Of a DNA stretch of 64,000 nt, positions 34,205 to 42,739 are shown piece by piece. Origin of the DNA: DTU019 sp050949825 (GTDB taxonomy: Bacteria > Bacillota > Syntrophomonadia > Syntrophomonadales > Syntrophomonadaceae); the NCBI GenBank assembly GCA_050949825.1, contig JBMNGL010000018.1, positions 109,868-173,867 of the forward strand. Direction: 5' to 3'. Below the pieces are notes generated by a model that saw nothing but the letters and a program-made list of their open reading frames with translations, did not search any database and had not been told where the DNA came from. The translations under genes and the position numbers were made by a program. Within the stretch, counting starts at the first letter, position 1. Each line of letters starts with the position of its first letter.

Positions 34205-35224
34205 ATGAGGATTTTTTACACGCTTAAGCAGGCCATGCAGATGCTGGCATCCATGTCAGCCGCCATATACTTGTTGATAATCATCGGTGTCATTAGCGCC
34301 CTGGGTACCTTCATTCCCCAGGGCCAACTATCGTCCTTTTATTTAGAACATTATGGGCCTCTTCTGGGCCACTTGATTATACTTTTATCATTGCATAAGC
34401 TCTATCAAGCCTGGTGGTTTGTCCTCATCATTGGCCTTTTGTGTTTGAGCATTATGCTGTGCGCTTGCCAGCGCTTGCGCCGGGTCAAGAAGTTGCTGAC
34501 CCTGGCTTCCCTGATCATGCATCTGGCCGTGGTCTTGATAGTCATTGGCGCGGCCTGGTCGCTGGGTTATGCCCATAGTGCTTCAGTGGAGATCCCTGAA
34601 GGAGAAACCATATCCCTGTCTGAGTACGGCTTTGATCAAGGCCAACTCACCCTCAATCAGTTCACTATTGAATACTACCCTGATTTTCAACCCCGCCAGT
34701 ATTGCAGCGACCTGAATCTGCGTGATTACAAAGGGCAGGATTATCAGCAACAGATTTATGTCAACCATCCCCTCAAAACGGGAAGTCTCAAGGTGTACCA
34801 GAGCTCCTGGGGATGGATGATTAAATTAGGGCATAATGGTGAAACCGCTCAATTCATTGCATTAAAAGACCGGGATAGCCTGTCTATCGACCCTAGCCAG
34901 GGGTTGGGTTTGCAGGCTATTTTTATACCCGATTTTGATGAAAACGGTCACGGTGTTAAAACCCGCAGCCCCCTGCCCCAGAATCCACATGTTTGGCTGG
35001 CTCTGGTGCAGAAAGGACTCATTGTGGATATGAAAGTGGTGCCGCTCGGGCAGCAGGTGGATATAGGCGGCTATCAGTTTAGCTTTGATGATTTCTCTTA
35101 TTACTCGGGTGTGCTGATCAAACAGGACCCCGGAGTATATCTGGTTTTCGCCGGTTTTATCCTTATGCTGTTGGCCATGCTAACCCGTTACGCCCCCACA
35201 TTTCTAACGCGAAAGGCGGATTAA
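34205..35224 (+). CDS. ccsB: Cytochrome c biogenesis protein ResB/CcsB
   Basis: A membrane protein of about 339 aa of system II cytochrome c maturation. The N-terminus has hydrophobic helices (AAIYLLIIIGVISALGTFIP; WWFVLIIGLLCLSIMLCA; LIMHLAVVLIVIGAAW). A large extracytoplasmic domain (about 130-310) and a final helix (YLVFAGFILMLLAMLTRYAP) follow, as in ResB. It handles heme delivery and apocytochrome chaperoning with CcsA. The start is ambiguous: ATG 34205 has GAGGTG 12 nt upstream, and GTG 34190 is in frame. It is 41 nt after nrfA and directly followed by ccsA, so this pair most likely serves NrfHA. Confidence 0.87.
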   Translation: MRIFYTLKQAMQMLASMSAAIYLLIIIGVISALGTFIPQGQLSSFYLEHYGPLLGHLIILLSLHKLYQAWWFVLIIGLLCLSIMLCACQRLRRVKKLLTLASLIMHLAVVLIVIGAAWSLGYAHSASVEIPEGETISLSEYGFDQGQLTLNQFTIEYYPDFQPRQYCSDLNLRDYKGQDYQQQIYVNHPLKTGSLKVYQSSWGWMIKLGHNGETAQFIALKDRDSLSIDPSQGLGLQAIFIPDFDENGHGVKTRSPLPQNPHVWLALVQKGLIVDMKVVPLGQQVDIGGYQFSFDDFSYYSGVLIKQDPGVYLVFAGFILMLLAMLTRYAPTFLTRKAD

Positions 35225-35227
35225 TTG

Positions 35228-36010
35228 ATGGATAATCTTTTACTCAATCTGGTCTTTGTCATTTTAGCGCTGCTAATTCTGCTCAATTTGGCCCGGCTCT
35301 GGAAGGTTGAAGCTGATTGGGGAAAATACAGCACCTTGCTGTTAGTGCTGGCCTTGTTAGCCTTGCTGGCCTTGATCGGGGTCAGGATTGCAGCGGCCGG
35401 GCGGCTGCCTTTTGCCAATATGTATGAATTTACGCTGCTATTCTGCGCGGGTATTCTAGCCGCTTCCCTGGTGGCGAGAAGAGGCCTGGAATCGAGCCGT
35501 CTGGATTTAACAGTGGGCTTGTTGACACTTCTTATTGTATCTATAGGCAGTTCGCTGCCTTCCGAGCTGCGCCCCTTAATGCCCGCCTTGCAAAGCGTTT
35601 GGCTGTCGGCCCATGTGGCCACAGCGGTAATTGCTTACGGGTGTTTTGCCCTGGCCTTCTGTCTGGGTATTCTATCCCTGACCAAATCGACCGATCCCGG
35701 TGTCAGTCTGGCCGAAATTGATGGGCGCATCTACCGGCTGGCGGTATTTGGCTTTACATTTTTGACCATTGTGATTATAAGCGGAGCGGTCTGGGCAGAG
35801 GAAGTGTGGGGCAACTGGTGGACCTGGGATCCCAAGGAAACCTGGTCGCTGGTCACCTGGCTGGTCTATGCCGCCTACCTGCACGCCCGACGCAGCTATG
35901 GCTGGAAAGGGCGCAAAAGCGCCTGGATGGTGGTCCTTGGTTTTATTATTGTGATGTTTACCCTATTTGGAGTCAGCATCCTCTTGCCCGGCCTGCATAG
36001 TTATGTTTAA
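35228..36010 (+). CDS. ccsA: Cytochrome c biogenesis protein CcsA/ResC (heme handling)
   Basis: A polytopic 260-aa protein. The tryptophan-rich WWD signature VWGNWWTWDPKETWSLVTW lies at about residues 195-213 and identifies the heme-handling family. Conserved His residues in SAHVATAVIAYG and YLHARRSYGWKGRK are likely heme ligands. About eight helices are visible. ATG 35228 follows AAGGCGG by 7 nt; TTG 35225 is also in frame. With ccsB it forms the synthase that exports heme and joins it to CxxCH proteins. The special CxxCK site of NrfA in E. coli needs NrfEFG; no such genes are here, so the CcsBA pair may handle both motif types, as reported for some epsilonproteobacterial CcsBA isoenzymes. 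Confidence 0.9.
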   Translation: MDNLLLNLVFVILALLILLNLARLWKVEADWGKYSTLLLVLALLALLALIGVRIAAAGRLPFANMYEFTLLFCAGILAASLVARRGLESSRLDLTVGLLTLLIVSIGSSLPSELRPLMPALQSVWLSAHVATAVIAYGCFALAFCLGILSLTKSTDPGVSLAEIDGRIYRLAVFGFTFLTIVIISGAVWAEEVWGNWWTWDPKETWSLVTWLVYAAYLHARRSYGWKGRKSAWMVVLGFIIVMFTLFGVSILLPGLHSYV

Positions 36011-36060
36011 GCGTGCAGCGTGTAAGCTTGCAAACGTCTACCTTCCCTCATGACCTAATA

Positions 36061-36086
36061 GGTTCGGGGACAATCCCCGGACTTAT
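36061..36086 (+). terminator. Hairpin after ccsA
   Basis: GGTTCGGGGAC and the matching ATCCCCGGACTTATT form a GGGGAC-type stem like the one at 9734-9758. Confidence 0.55.
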
Positions 36087-36214
36087 TCGTTAACATAATA
36101 CAAACCGCCTCATACTGATCCCTCGATAGTAGCGGGTCGTCTTCTGAACCAGCTGATGATATAAACGGTGTATAATAATCTAGACCTGTACCAATAGCGA
36201 TTAGGAGAGAGAAC

Positions 36215-37321
36215 ATGAAACCAGGTGATTTTAAACTAGAAAGATTTTTCGCCCGCTATGAGTTCGACGCCCCTTACCTGTTGTGCTGTTCCGACTGCGA
36301 GTCGATGTCTGTTGAAGATCTGCTCAACCTACAGGAAGGCAGTCAAGATGAGTTCCTTAAGCTGTGGTTGGGATATACCGAATCGCAGGGGAATCCATGG
36401 CTGCGCAAGGAGATTGCCTCACTTTATAAAAACATACAGCCTGAACAGGTCCTGGTTCACAGTGGCGCCGAGGAAGCTATCTACAATATGGCCGCCTCAC
36501 TGCTTAAACCCGGGGACCATGTCATAGTACAGATGCCCTGTTATCAATCGCTGGCCGAACTTCCGCAGGCTTTCGGCTGCAGGGTCAGCGGCTGGCAGCT
36601 TCATCCAACCTCCGGGGGTTGGCAGGCCGATCTGGACGAACTCAAGGCACTAATAAACACCTCAACCCGCCTGATTATTGTCAACAGCCCTCATAATCCC
36701 ACCGGTCACCTTTTCAGCCCCGATGAATGGCAGCAAATAATTGACATGGCTGCCCATCAGGATATCATTTTGTTTGCGGACGAGGTCTACAAATATCTGG
36801 AGCACGAACAGGAACCCCTCCCCTGGGCCTCTGACCGCTATGAAAACGCTGTATCCCTGGGAGTGATGTCCAAGTCTTTCGGCCTGCCGGGCTTGCGGAT
36901 CGGTTGGATCGCCACCCGGAACGCCGCTATTTTTCAGTCTATGGCATCGTTTAAAGACTATACCACCATCTGCAACAGCGCCCCTTCCGAATTCCTGGCC
37001 AGCCTGGCCTTACGCCAGCGCGCCCGCATTCTGCAGCGCAACCGCAGCCTGGTGAAGGGCAATCTGCAGTTGCTGGAACAATTCTTTACCCGGCACGGGG
37101 ATAAATTCGAGTGGCTGCGCCCCGGTGGAGGTCCCATCGCTTTTCCGGCCTTCCGCGAACCGATTTCAGCCGCTGATTATGCCCAGCAGATGGCCTCCAA
37201 AGGCGGTATTCTCATATTGCCGGGCAGCTGTTATGACTACGATGACCGTCATTTTAGAATCGGCTTTGGCCGAGCAAATTTCCCCGAGGTTTTAACGAAA
37301 TGGGAAGAGTATCTGGAGTAG
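36215..37321 (+). CDS. PLP-dependent aminotransferase, class I/II
   Basis: A 368-aa fold-type I enzyme. The cofactor-binding pattern is clear: SGAEEAIYNMAASLL (phosphate), VNSPHNPTGHLFS (Asn ligand), ILFADEVYKYLE (Asp to pyridine N) and the Schiff-base Lys in VMSKSFGLPGLRIGW, with the Arg of RIGFGR for substrate carboxylate. The N-terminus (FKLERFFARYEFDAPYLLCC) is typical of a subgroup of uncharacterised aminotransferases. AGGAGAG precedes the ATG. Monocistronic. The amino acid substrate cannot be assigned. Confidence 0.9.
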   Translation: MKPGDFKLERFFARYEFDAPYLLCCSDCESMSVEDLLNLQEGSQDEFLKLWLGYTESQGNPWLRKEIASLYKNIQPEQVLVHSGAEEAIYNMAASLLKPGDHVIVQMPCYQSLAELPQAFGCRVSGWQLHPTSGGWQADLDELKALINTSTRLIIVNSPHNPTGHLFSPDEWQQIIDMAAHQDIILFADEVYKYLEHEQEPLPWASDRYENAVSLGVMSKSFGLPGLRIGWIATRNAAIFQSMASFKDYTTICNSAPSEFLASLALRQRARILQRNRSLVKGNLQLLEQFFTRHGDKFEWLRPGGGPIAFPAFREPISAADYAQQMASKGGILILPGSCYDYDDRHFRIGFGRANFPEVLTKWEEYLE

Positions 37322-37386
37322 TGTGGGGTCAAGGTGATTAGTCACAAATATTAAACCTGAACACAAAAACAAGGAGATGTTCAGGA

Positions 37387-37693
37387 ATGATAGAAAATGA
37401 TCTGCGCAGCCTGTTGGAACAGCGTTTGGCTGAACATGGAACCAGCGGTAAAAGCATAGCTGCTTGCTGTAAAGAGCAGGCAATAAGAGAATCAATTCTA
37501 TTTTTGGCGCAAGAAAATTATGCCTGAACCAGGTAACAATCAACCAGTGAAATGGCTTCCTTTGAAATTGTACTAGACCAATATTGCTCCAGACTTCACA
37601 GCGGTTCATTGCGGGTTGGCGACAGTTGAGATCAAAAACGGATTTGATCAGCAAGTGCTTCGCGAGATCGTAACGGTCCGGCAAACAATATGA
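37387..37693 (+). pseudogene. IS66 tnpA remnant
   Basis: The stretch aligns over its whole length with the intact IS66 tnpA at 62282-62593. It shares the flanking AACAAGGAGATGTTCAGGAA and codons for LLEQRLAEHGTSGKSIA. Stops and indels appear after about codon 35, and the start of tnpB that should overlap its end is missing. It is therefore the decayed left end of an IS66 element related to the one that cuts cas1. Nothing recognisable as tnpB or tnpC follows. Confidence 0.75.
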
Positions 37694-37824
37694 TCAGGAC
37701 GGTGTGACCATGGCAATGAAGATGGTGGCTTTGGCGGCTATTTTGTCAGCCAGGTATGACCCGGGTTTTCCCGAGGTGCTAAAGAAGTGAAGACATTAAT
37801 ATCTAAGGCTTCAGTCGCCCGCTC

Positions 37825-38580
37825 TTAAGTCGTCCAGCCTCCATCTGCGACTATTACAGCCCCATTTACAAAACTGGAATCGTCCGAAGCCAGGAACAAT
37901 GCTACCCCGGCTATTTCTTCCGGCTGCCCGAACCCGGGGTTGGCAGATAAGCTGAGGCCGGTGCGGGAAGCTCCAAATTCATTAACGTTGGTCATACTCT
38001 GGCCGATGTTGGTCTGAACTGCGCCAGGGGCAATGGCATTGCAGCGGATGCCCTGGGTGGCGTACATGAAGGCCGTGCTCTTAGTAAATCCAATCACGGC
38101 GTGTTTGCTGGCGGTGTAGATAGCGCCGGCAACCTTCCCATACAGCCCGCCTATCGAAGCCACATTAATGATAACCCCGCTGCCTTTAGCCAGAAATATA
38201 GGGACGGCTTTCCTGGTAGCCCTCATCACCGAGATGGTGTTGACCGCAAAGATCCTTTCCCATTGCTCATCGGTTATATCTGCTGGCGGTTCCATATTGT
38301 CCATTATTCCGGCATTATTGACCAGGATATCCAGGGTTCCATACTCGCTGACAGCAGTCCTGATCATCTTCTGTATATCTTCCTCTTTGGCCACGTTACA
38401 TAACACCGCTACGGCAGTGCCGCCAACCGCTTGAATTACCGACACTGTATCCTGAACACCCCCTGAGTTAATATCCGCCGCTACAACTTTGGCGCCTCCC
38501 TCTGCATACCTGATGGCAATGGCCCGCCCCATTCCTGAGGCCGCCCCGGTTACTACCGCTACTTTATCTTTTAATTTCAT
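37825..38580 (-). CDS. Short-chain dehydrogenase/reductase (classical SDR)
   Basis: A 251-aa NAD(P)-dependent oxidoreductase. The cofactor loop is VVTGAASGMGRAIA, followed by an Asp (VVAADINSGG) that favours NAD(H). The structural motif NNAG is in ILVNNAGIMDN. The catalytic Ser is in VINVASIGGLYG and the Tyr/Lys pair in YTASKHAVIGFTKS. The C-terminus ends NGAVIVADGGWTT. Start ATG 38580 follows AAAGGAGG; the open frame upstream to 38826 is spurious. Monocistronic and leftward. The substrate is unknown; relatives include 3-oxoacyl reductases and secondary alcohol dehydrogenases. Confidence 0.9.
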   Translation of the reverse strand: MKLKDKVAVVTGAASGMGRAIAIRYAEGGAKVVAADINSGGVQDTVSVIQAVGGTAVAVLCNVAKEEDIQKMIRTAVSEYGTLDILVNNAGIMDNMEPPADITDEQWERIFAVNTISVMRATRKAVPIFLAKGSGVIINVASIGGLYGKVAGAIYTASKHAVIGFTKSTAFMYATQGIRCNAIAPGAVQTNIGQSMTNVNEFGASRTGLSLSANPGFGQPEEIAGVALFLASDDSSFVNGAVIVADGGWTT

Positions 38581-39288
38581 AGGTAATCCTCCTTTAAACA
38601 TAATTTGCCCTGGGTTTTGGTTATTTTCAGGACTGTATTCTGGGTATGTCATATTGTTTCTGCTTACAGACCGATAACAGCATCCCGGTATCACAGGCGT
38701 TTTATGAAGCGGCCGGGCTAAGCGCATGCATTTGACCAACGCTGCATAAGGCCCGGTTGATGATTTCCAAGACCGTGCAGTTTTTTTCCCCTGACCGGCC
38801 ACTAATTTCGTGGCGGCCAGCACCAATGCTCAGATAAGCGCTGTGATCAGGGTATGGCCTACCCAATATATTGCCCTTTTGCGCCTTTTAGTAAATTCAC
38901 AGATTAAAATTCCTTCGCAATGAACGGATGATTAATATAATTTATGGATTTCTGAAAATTGATATTCATGAAAGGCGGCGTTGCTAGGCAAGGTTAGTAG
39001 AAATGAGCGGTTATTCCTGCTTTACATGGTGGCCTGTAAACGGTCAAGTGTTCTGGAAATTATTTGCTAAAATTGCTCCAAAACACTTCACCGCTTACAC
39101 TAGTTAAGGAGAACAGTTTACTCTTTTATCTAATTGTAATTACTGTTATGGATTGGTAGGTTTCATAGTGGCTGCTCTCGTAAAATTTTTGCAAGGTTCA
39201 TAGCGATTGCAGGGGGGCAGCATATTGGCCGCCCCCACTAATAATTATCGTGGTTTATTCCTAAGCTAGTATCACGGAGGTGTTTTGT
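38581..39288. other. Intergenic, about 700 nt, with inverted repeats
   Basis: No gene is recognised. An imperfect palindrome (AAGTGTTCTGGA with TCCAAAACACTT) lies near 39047-39090 and may be the end of a lost insertion element. A GGGGGGC...GCCGCCCCC hairpin is near 39212-39236. The remainder is AT-rich and unremarkable. Confidence 0.4.
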
Positions 39289-39432
39289 GTGAAACCATTG
39301 GAGATAGTTGCGGTCAGGCATGATGATGAAGGGAAGTTGAGCAGGTTTAAGCTATCCAACGGGCAGGAACTGGATTTATATAATTCGGTCCACCTATCTA
39401 AAAGGCCGTGTCAAAAGATAACAAGAAAATAA
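39289..39432 (+). CDS. DUF3892-like small protein, possibly truncated, 47 aa
   Basis: A GTG start at 39289 has GGAGGTG 7 nt upstream. The product opens PLEIVAVRHDDEGKLSRFKL and continues SNGQELDLYNSVHLSKR. I recognise this as the front of the DUF3892 pattern (I-x-x-V-R-x-D-x-D-G-x-I-x-x-F-K-L-x-x-G-x-x-L). Full members are nearer 75-90 aa, so the last ~30 residues are missing and replaced by a short unrelated tail (PCQKITRK). It converges on arsM with only 12 nt between stops. Role unknown. Confidence 0.55.
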   Translation: MKPLEIVAVRHDDEGKLSRFKLSNGQELDLYNSVHLSKRPCQKITRK

Positions 39433-39444
39433 CATCCCCATTTA

Positions 39445-40236
39445 TCACGGCTTTTGTGCTTCGATTAAAAATGAAGCCACGAATTTTTCTTTGCCGGGAG
39501 CCCAGCTGGCTATCATCTCATCGCTGCCTGGTCTGGGATTTATGCTGATCTCTGCAAACCCGGCTTTTTGCAGCATGGCCCTGACGTTATCCATCTGTTC
39601 CGCCCCGGCGATGCAGCCGGTTATACTCTTCAGGTCAGTTTTTACCTCCTCCGGGATCTCTGCGGTGGCCATGATATCGGATACAGATATACGCCCTCCC
39701 GGTTTTAGAACCCGGTGCATCTCGTGGAAGACCTGCTGTTTATCCAGGGCCAGATTGATGACGCAATTGGATACTATGGCATCGACGCTATTATCCGCCA
39801 CCGGCAGGTGCTCGATCTCCCCCAGACGGAACTCAACATTCTTGAAGTCGCCCTTATCGGCGTTCTGTCTGGCCTGCCTGATCATCTCCGGAGTCATGTC
39901 AACCCCGATGACCAGTCCGGAAGCGCCCACCTCTTTGGCGGCCAGGAAGCAATCAAAGCCGCCCCCGCTGCCCAGATCCAGGACCGTTTCGCCTTCCTTA
40001 AGAGCAGCAATGGCGATGGGGTTGCCGCAACCCAAACCCATATTGGATTCTATAGGCACTCCCTCAAAGTCGCTTGGCGTATAACCCAGATTTAAAGCCA
40101 GATCCTTGATGTCTATCAAGGTGCCGCCGCCACAGCATCCCGACCCAGGACTGCAGCATGATCCCGCCGAACCTTGCCTGGCGACTTCAGTGTAGTTCTG
40201 CTTGATATATTCCCTGATCTTTTCTTTGTCTTTCAA
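39445..40236 (-). CDS. arsM: Arsenite S-adenosylmethyltransferase
   Basis: A 263-aa SAM-dependent methyltransferase that methylates As(III). After a short helix (REYIKQNYTEVARQG) comes the Cys-rich segment SCCSPGSGCCGGG often seen in bacterial ArsM proteins. SAM motif I is VLDLGSGGGFDCFLAA, with the acidic residue in VIGVDMTPEM. The As-binding Cys are expected at SNCVINLALD and in ITGCIAGAEQMDNV. Start TTG 40236 is chosen because AAGGAGG precedes it; longer frames to 40365 overlap the next gene. Last gene of the leftward arsR-permease-thioredoxin-like-arsM cluster. Confidence 0.9.
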   Translation of the reverse strand: MKDKEKIREYIKQNYTEVARQGSAGSCCSPGSGCCGGGTLIDIKDLALNLGYTPSDFEGVPIESNMGLGCGNPIAIAALKEGETVLDLGSGGGFDCFLAAKEVGASGLVIGVDMTPEMIRQARQNADKGDFKNVEFRLGEIEHLPVADNSVDAIVSNCVINLALDKQQVFHEMHRVLKPGGRISVSDIMATAEIPEEVKTDLKSITGCIAGAEQMDNVRAMLQKAGFAEISINPRPGSDEMIASWAPGKEKFVASFLIEAQKP

Positions 40237-40249
40237 AATCAGAGCCTCC

Positions 40250-40498
40250 TTATTGCGTCTCAATTGATTTTTTAAGTAGGTCAGCAATTTCCCGGGGCTT
40301 GAGCACCTTTCCATAAGAGACCACCTTCTCGTCAATGACCAGTCCGGGGGTGGACATAATGCCATAAGCGGATATGTCCTTAAAATCCTCCACTTTTACT
40401 ATTTTGGCATCGATGCCGGTCTCTTTCAGGGCGGCCTGGGTGTTTTCTTTCAAGGCAACACAATTTTTACAGCCTGGGCCTAAAACTTTGATCACCAT
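40250..40498 (-). CDS. Thioredoxin-like small CxxC protein (TM0996/MTH895 type)
   Basis: An 82-aa redox protein with the active-site motif GPGCKNCVALKENTQAAL near its N-terminus and cis-Pro in IMSTPGLVIDEKVVSYGKVL. This is the compact thioredoxin fold often annotated as redox-active disulfide protein 2. ATG 40498 follows AGGAGG by 9 nt. It sits 27 nt after the permease gene and 13 nt before arsM. In ars-type operons such proteins are thought to supply electrons for As or organoarsenical chemistry or to assist the permease; that role is inferred from context. Confidence 0.88.
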   Translation of the reverse strand: MVIKVLGPGCKNCVALKENTQAALKETGIDAKIVKVEDFKDISAYGIMSTPGLVIDEKVVSYGKVLKPREIADLLKKSIETQ

Positions 40499-40525
40499 AT
40501 CCAATACCTCCTTTTAATATGTTGA

Positions 40526-41524
40526 TCATATAAAAAGGTAACCGACAGCATTGAAAATATAACCGATAATAATAATCCCTATTGTCACCATAGCTACGAA
40601 GATGGCCAGCAATTCCATTTTCACAACGTTCTTCAGCATGATTAAGGACGGTAACGAAAGGGTGATTACTCCCATCATAAATGCCAGAACGGTCCCCAAC
40701 CCTGCTCCCTTGCCTACCAGGGCTTCAGCAATAGGCAATGTGCCGAAAATGTCCGCATATACCGGGATCCCAACTATGGTTGCAATCAACACTGAATACC
40801 ATTTATCCTGACCGAGGACTCCCTTGATGACCGGCTCGGGAATCCAATTGTGAATAAGGGCTCCAACCCCAACGCCGATCAATATATACACCCACACCCT
40901 TTGAACTATGGCGGCTACCTGGCTCCTGGCAAATTCAATCCGGTCCCCGGTTGTGAGTTCGGCTTGCTCGATCTCGATCATTTTGTTGGTATATACAAAT
41001 GATTCCACATATCGCTCTAGTTTCAGCCGGCCGATGGCCGTTCCGGCGACAACTGCCAGAAATAGCCCTACCAAAACATAGGCAATGGCTATCTTCCAGT
41101 TAAAAATACTGGCCAGCAAAATGACCGAAGCCAGGTCTACCAGTGGCGACGATATTAAAAATGAAAAGGTCACCCCCAGGGGCAGCCCCGCACTGATGAA
41201 TCCCATGAATATAGGGATTGAGGAACAGGAACAAAACGGGGTCACCGTCCCGAAAAGAGCCCCCAAAGTATTCCCCCAGATGCCATCGAACCTTCTTAAT
41301 ATCTTTTTGGTCCTTTCTGGCGGAAAGTAGCTCTGAATATAGGATATGACGAAAATCAGCACCGATAGCAATATGAATATTTTTATCACATCATAAATGA
41401 AGAAGTGTATGCTTCCCCCCAGCTTTTCCTGAAGGCTTAATCCGAATACATCTTCTACCAGATGTTTTACCAAACCGGACAGCCATTCCATCCTCAATAA
41501 CTGATTATTGAGCCATTCGAACAT
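40526..41524 (-). CDS. DUF318/ArsP-type permease
   Basis: A 332-aa membrane protein with about eight helices. Conserved DUF318 features are FGTVTPFCSCSSIPIFMGFI (a Cys-Ser-Cys-Ser motif in helix) and a central IGIPVYADIFGTLPIAEALV-like segment (here IVGIPVYADIFGTLPIAE). The family includes ArsP, which exports trivalent organoarsenicals such as methylarsenite. That fits the ArsM encoded downstream, which would generate such compounds. ATG 41524 is favoured by GAGGTGGGTGG upstream. It starts 16 nt after arsR, so it is in the same operon. Confidence 0.85.
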   Translation of the reverse strand: MFEWLNNQLLRMEWLSGLVKHLVEDVFGLSLQEKLGGSIHFFIYDVIKIFILLSVLIFVISYIQSYFPPERTKKILRRFDGIWGNTLGALFGTVTPFCSCSSIPIFMGFISAGLPLGVTFSFLISSPLVDLASVILLASIFNWKIAIAYVLVGLFLAVVAGTAIGRLKLERYVESFVYTNKMIEIEQAELTTGDRIEFARSQVAAIVQRVWVYILIGVGVGALIHNWIPEPVIKGVLGQDKWYSVLIATIVGIPVYADIFGTLPIAEALVGKGAGLGTVLAFMMGVITLSLPSLIMLKNVVKMELLAIFVAMVTIGIIIIGYIFNAVGYLFI

Positions 41525-41540
41525 CTTGTCCACCCACCTC

Positions 41541-41858
41541 TTAACATTCGCAATCGCGCCGCAGTTCAACCATATCGCTGGCAGGTTCTATTCCGTTTAA
41601 AAACTGTTTGAGCCTGGCCAGACTGTTCCCGTTTATGGTATATCGCATCCAGATACCATCGCGCCTGCTGTTAACCAAACCACAGTCACATAATACTTTC
41701 ATATGATAGGAAAGGGTCGACTGACTGATGGCAAACTCATCCAGGATATTGCAGGCGCACCTTTCGCCCAGCGACAGCATGGATAATATCTTAACCCGGG
41801 TTTCATCCCCCAGTGCTTTGAACCAGGCAGCATAGCATTTGAAATCGTTGCCGATCAA
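41541..41858 (-). CDS. arsR: ArsR-family metalloregulator
   Basis: A 105-aa winged-helix repressor. The recognition helix lies in ISQSTLSYHMKVLCDCGLV, typical of ArsR/SmtB. A Cys pair in LGERCACNILDE at the start of the DNA-binding helix matches the classic ELCVCDL arsenite site. Extra Cys at CDCGLV and in the C-terminal CEC could add thiolate ligands. The start is probably TTG 41858 after GAGGTG. It is the first gene of the leftward ars cluster, so it should repress the operon in the absence of arsenite. The perfect palindrome at 41940-41961 is the probable operator. Confidence 0.9.
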   Translation of the reverse strand: MIGNDFKCYAAWFKALGDETRVKILSMLSLGERCACNILDEFAISQSTLSYHMKVLCDCGLVNSRRDGIWMRYTINGNSLARLKQFLNGIEPASDMVELRRDCEC

Positions 41859-41939
41859 AATTCTTCACCTCACCAAAGTTTTAAATGGTAATCCATCGCC
41901 ACAATTCGCTATTTCAATCTGGACTTTATGAAAAACCAT

Positions 41940-41961
41940 CACATCGATGATCATCGATGTG
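41940..41961. promoter_or_regulatory. Perfect 22-bp palindrome, candidate ArsR operator
   Basis: CACATCGATGA and TCATCGATGTG are exact reverse complements with no spacer. It lies 82 nt upstream of arsR, in the region expected to hold its promoter. Binding is inferred. Confidence 0.5.
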
Positions 41962-42143
41962 TTTATTGTAGCCAACATATCGATAACTGTCAATGTATTT
42001 CAAAGCAGGTCAACACTTGGGGACGGTCTGTTCTCTCAACGTTTGAGCCTTGCGGGCAATGTGGAACGGCAAGTCGACGATTGGACTTATACAATAAAAG
42101 CGCACACCCTTGACAAAATAAGGTCAAGGAAGATGATGCGAAA

Positions 42144-42572
42144 ATGGGAAGCAAATACACGGATAATTTCAAAAGAGAAGCGCTGCGAGTATGTGAGCAG
42201 CATGGAGTACTAGAGACCAGCGAAAAACTAGGAGTCCCAATCAAAACGCTGTACCCATGGCAGCGTACCGAGCTGCTGGGACGGGGTAAGCCTCTAAAGG
42301 GATTAAAACCTGGCGAAACAGCGGAAGAGGGCTTCAAAAGGGTGGAGCGTGAGATCGATGAACTGCGCGAAGCCAACCATATCCTGAAAAAAGCAATGGG
42401 TTTTTTGGTGGGTCGACAGAGAGGAAAAAGCTACGCGAGTTTTGTTGTATGCCTGGATAGCTAAACATCACGGTGAATCAAATATCGCCTTATGCTGTGC
42501 GGCATTGAGCGTACGGCGTGAAGGATATTCCGCTTGGTAAAAACGCCCTTGCTGAGGCTGACAGGCTAAAGT
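42144..42572 (+). pseudogene. IS3-family element fragment (orfA and start of orfB)
   Basis: OrfA (42144-42464) is complete: MGSKYTDNFKREALRVCEQH, an HTH, and the leucine-zipper-like VEREIDELREANHILKKAMG. A GGAAAAAG slip site near its end would shift reading by -1 into orfB, as in IS3 elements. OrfB then reads TRVLLYAWIAKHHGESNIAL and SVRREGYSAW before a stop. One further indel lets it resume as NALAEADRLK until about 42572. There it stops abruptly against a different transposase fragment. The catalytic DDE domain is absent, so the element is dead. Confidence 0.75.
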
Positions 42573-42688
42573 AATCAAAGCCCGGATATGCTAGCAGACT
42601 GGCATATCCGAGCGCACCTTGCCTAGGTATCTTGACCTGTACAGGGAAAAGGGTTTTAACGGACCAAAGCGCAAAGGTAGGGGATCCT
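42573..42688 (+). pseudogene. TniA-like transposase fragment abutting the CRISPR array
   Basis: Short translated pieces IKARIC, ISERTLPRYLDLYREKGFNG and PKRKGRG match, with changes, the N-terminal HTH region of the intact transposase read from 51797 (IKARICEQTGISERTLRRYL, then AQYQKDGFSGLKPKGKG). There is an in-frame stop and a one-base shift. The fragment ends directly at a truncated CRISPR repeat, so a related but distinct transposon once lay at the array edge and was deleted. Confidence 0.65.
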
Positions 42689-42702
42689 GGTACGCTAAAA
42701 AC
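42689..42702. CRISPR. Truncated repeat at the leader-distal end
   Basis: Only the last 14 bases (GGTACGCTAAAAAC) of the 30-bp repeat remain, followed by a full 37-nt spacer and then the first complete repeat at 42740. The first bases were lost with the adjoining transposase fragment. Confidence 0.8.
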
Positions 42703-42739
42703 CTGGCCGCATCCTTCCTCAGTCCCACCTGCCGCCGGA

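Noticed and set aside
37825..38826. Long N-terminal extension of the SDR protein
   Set aside because: The 82 extra residues lack homology, whereas ATG 38580 has an AAAGGAGG site and begins the standard MKLKDKVAVVTG fold.
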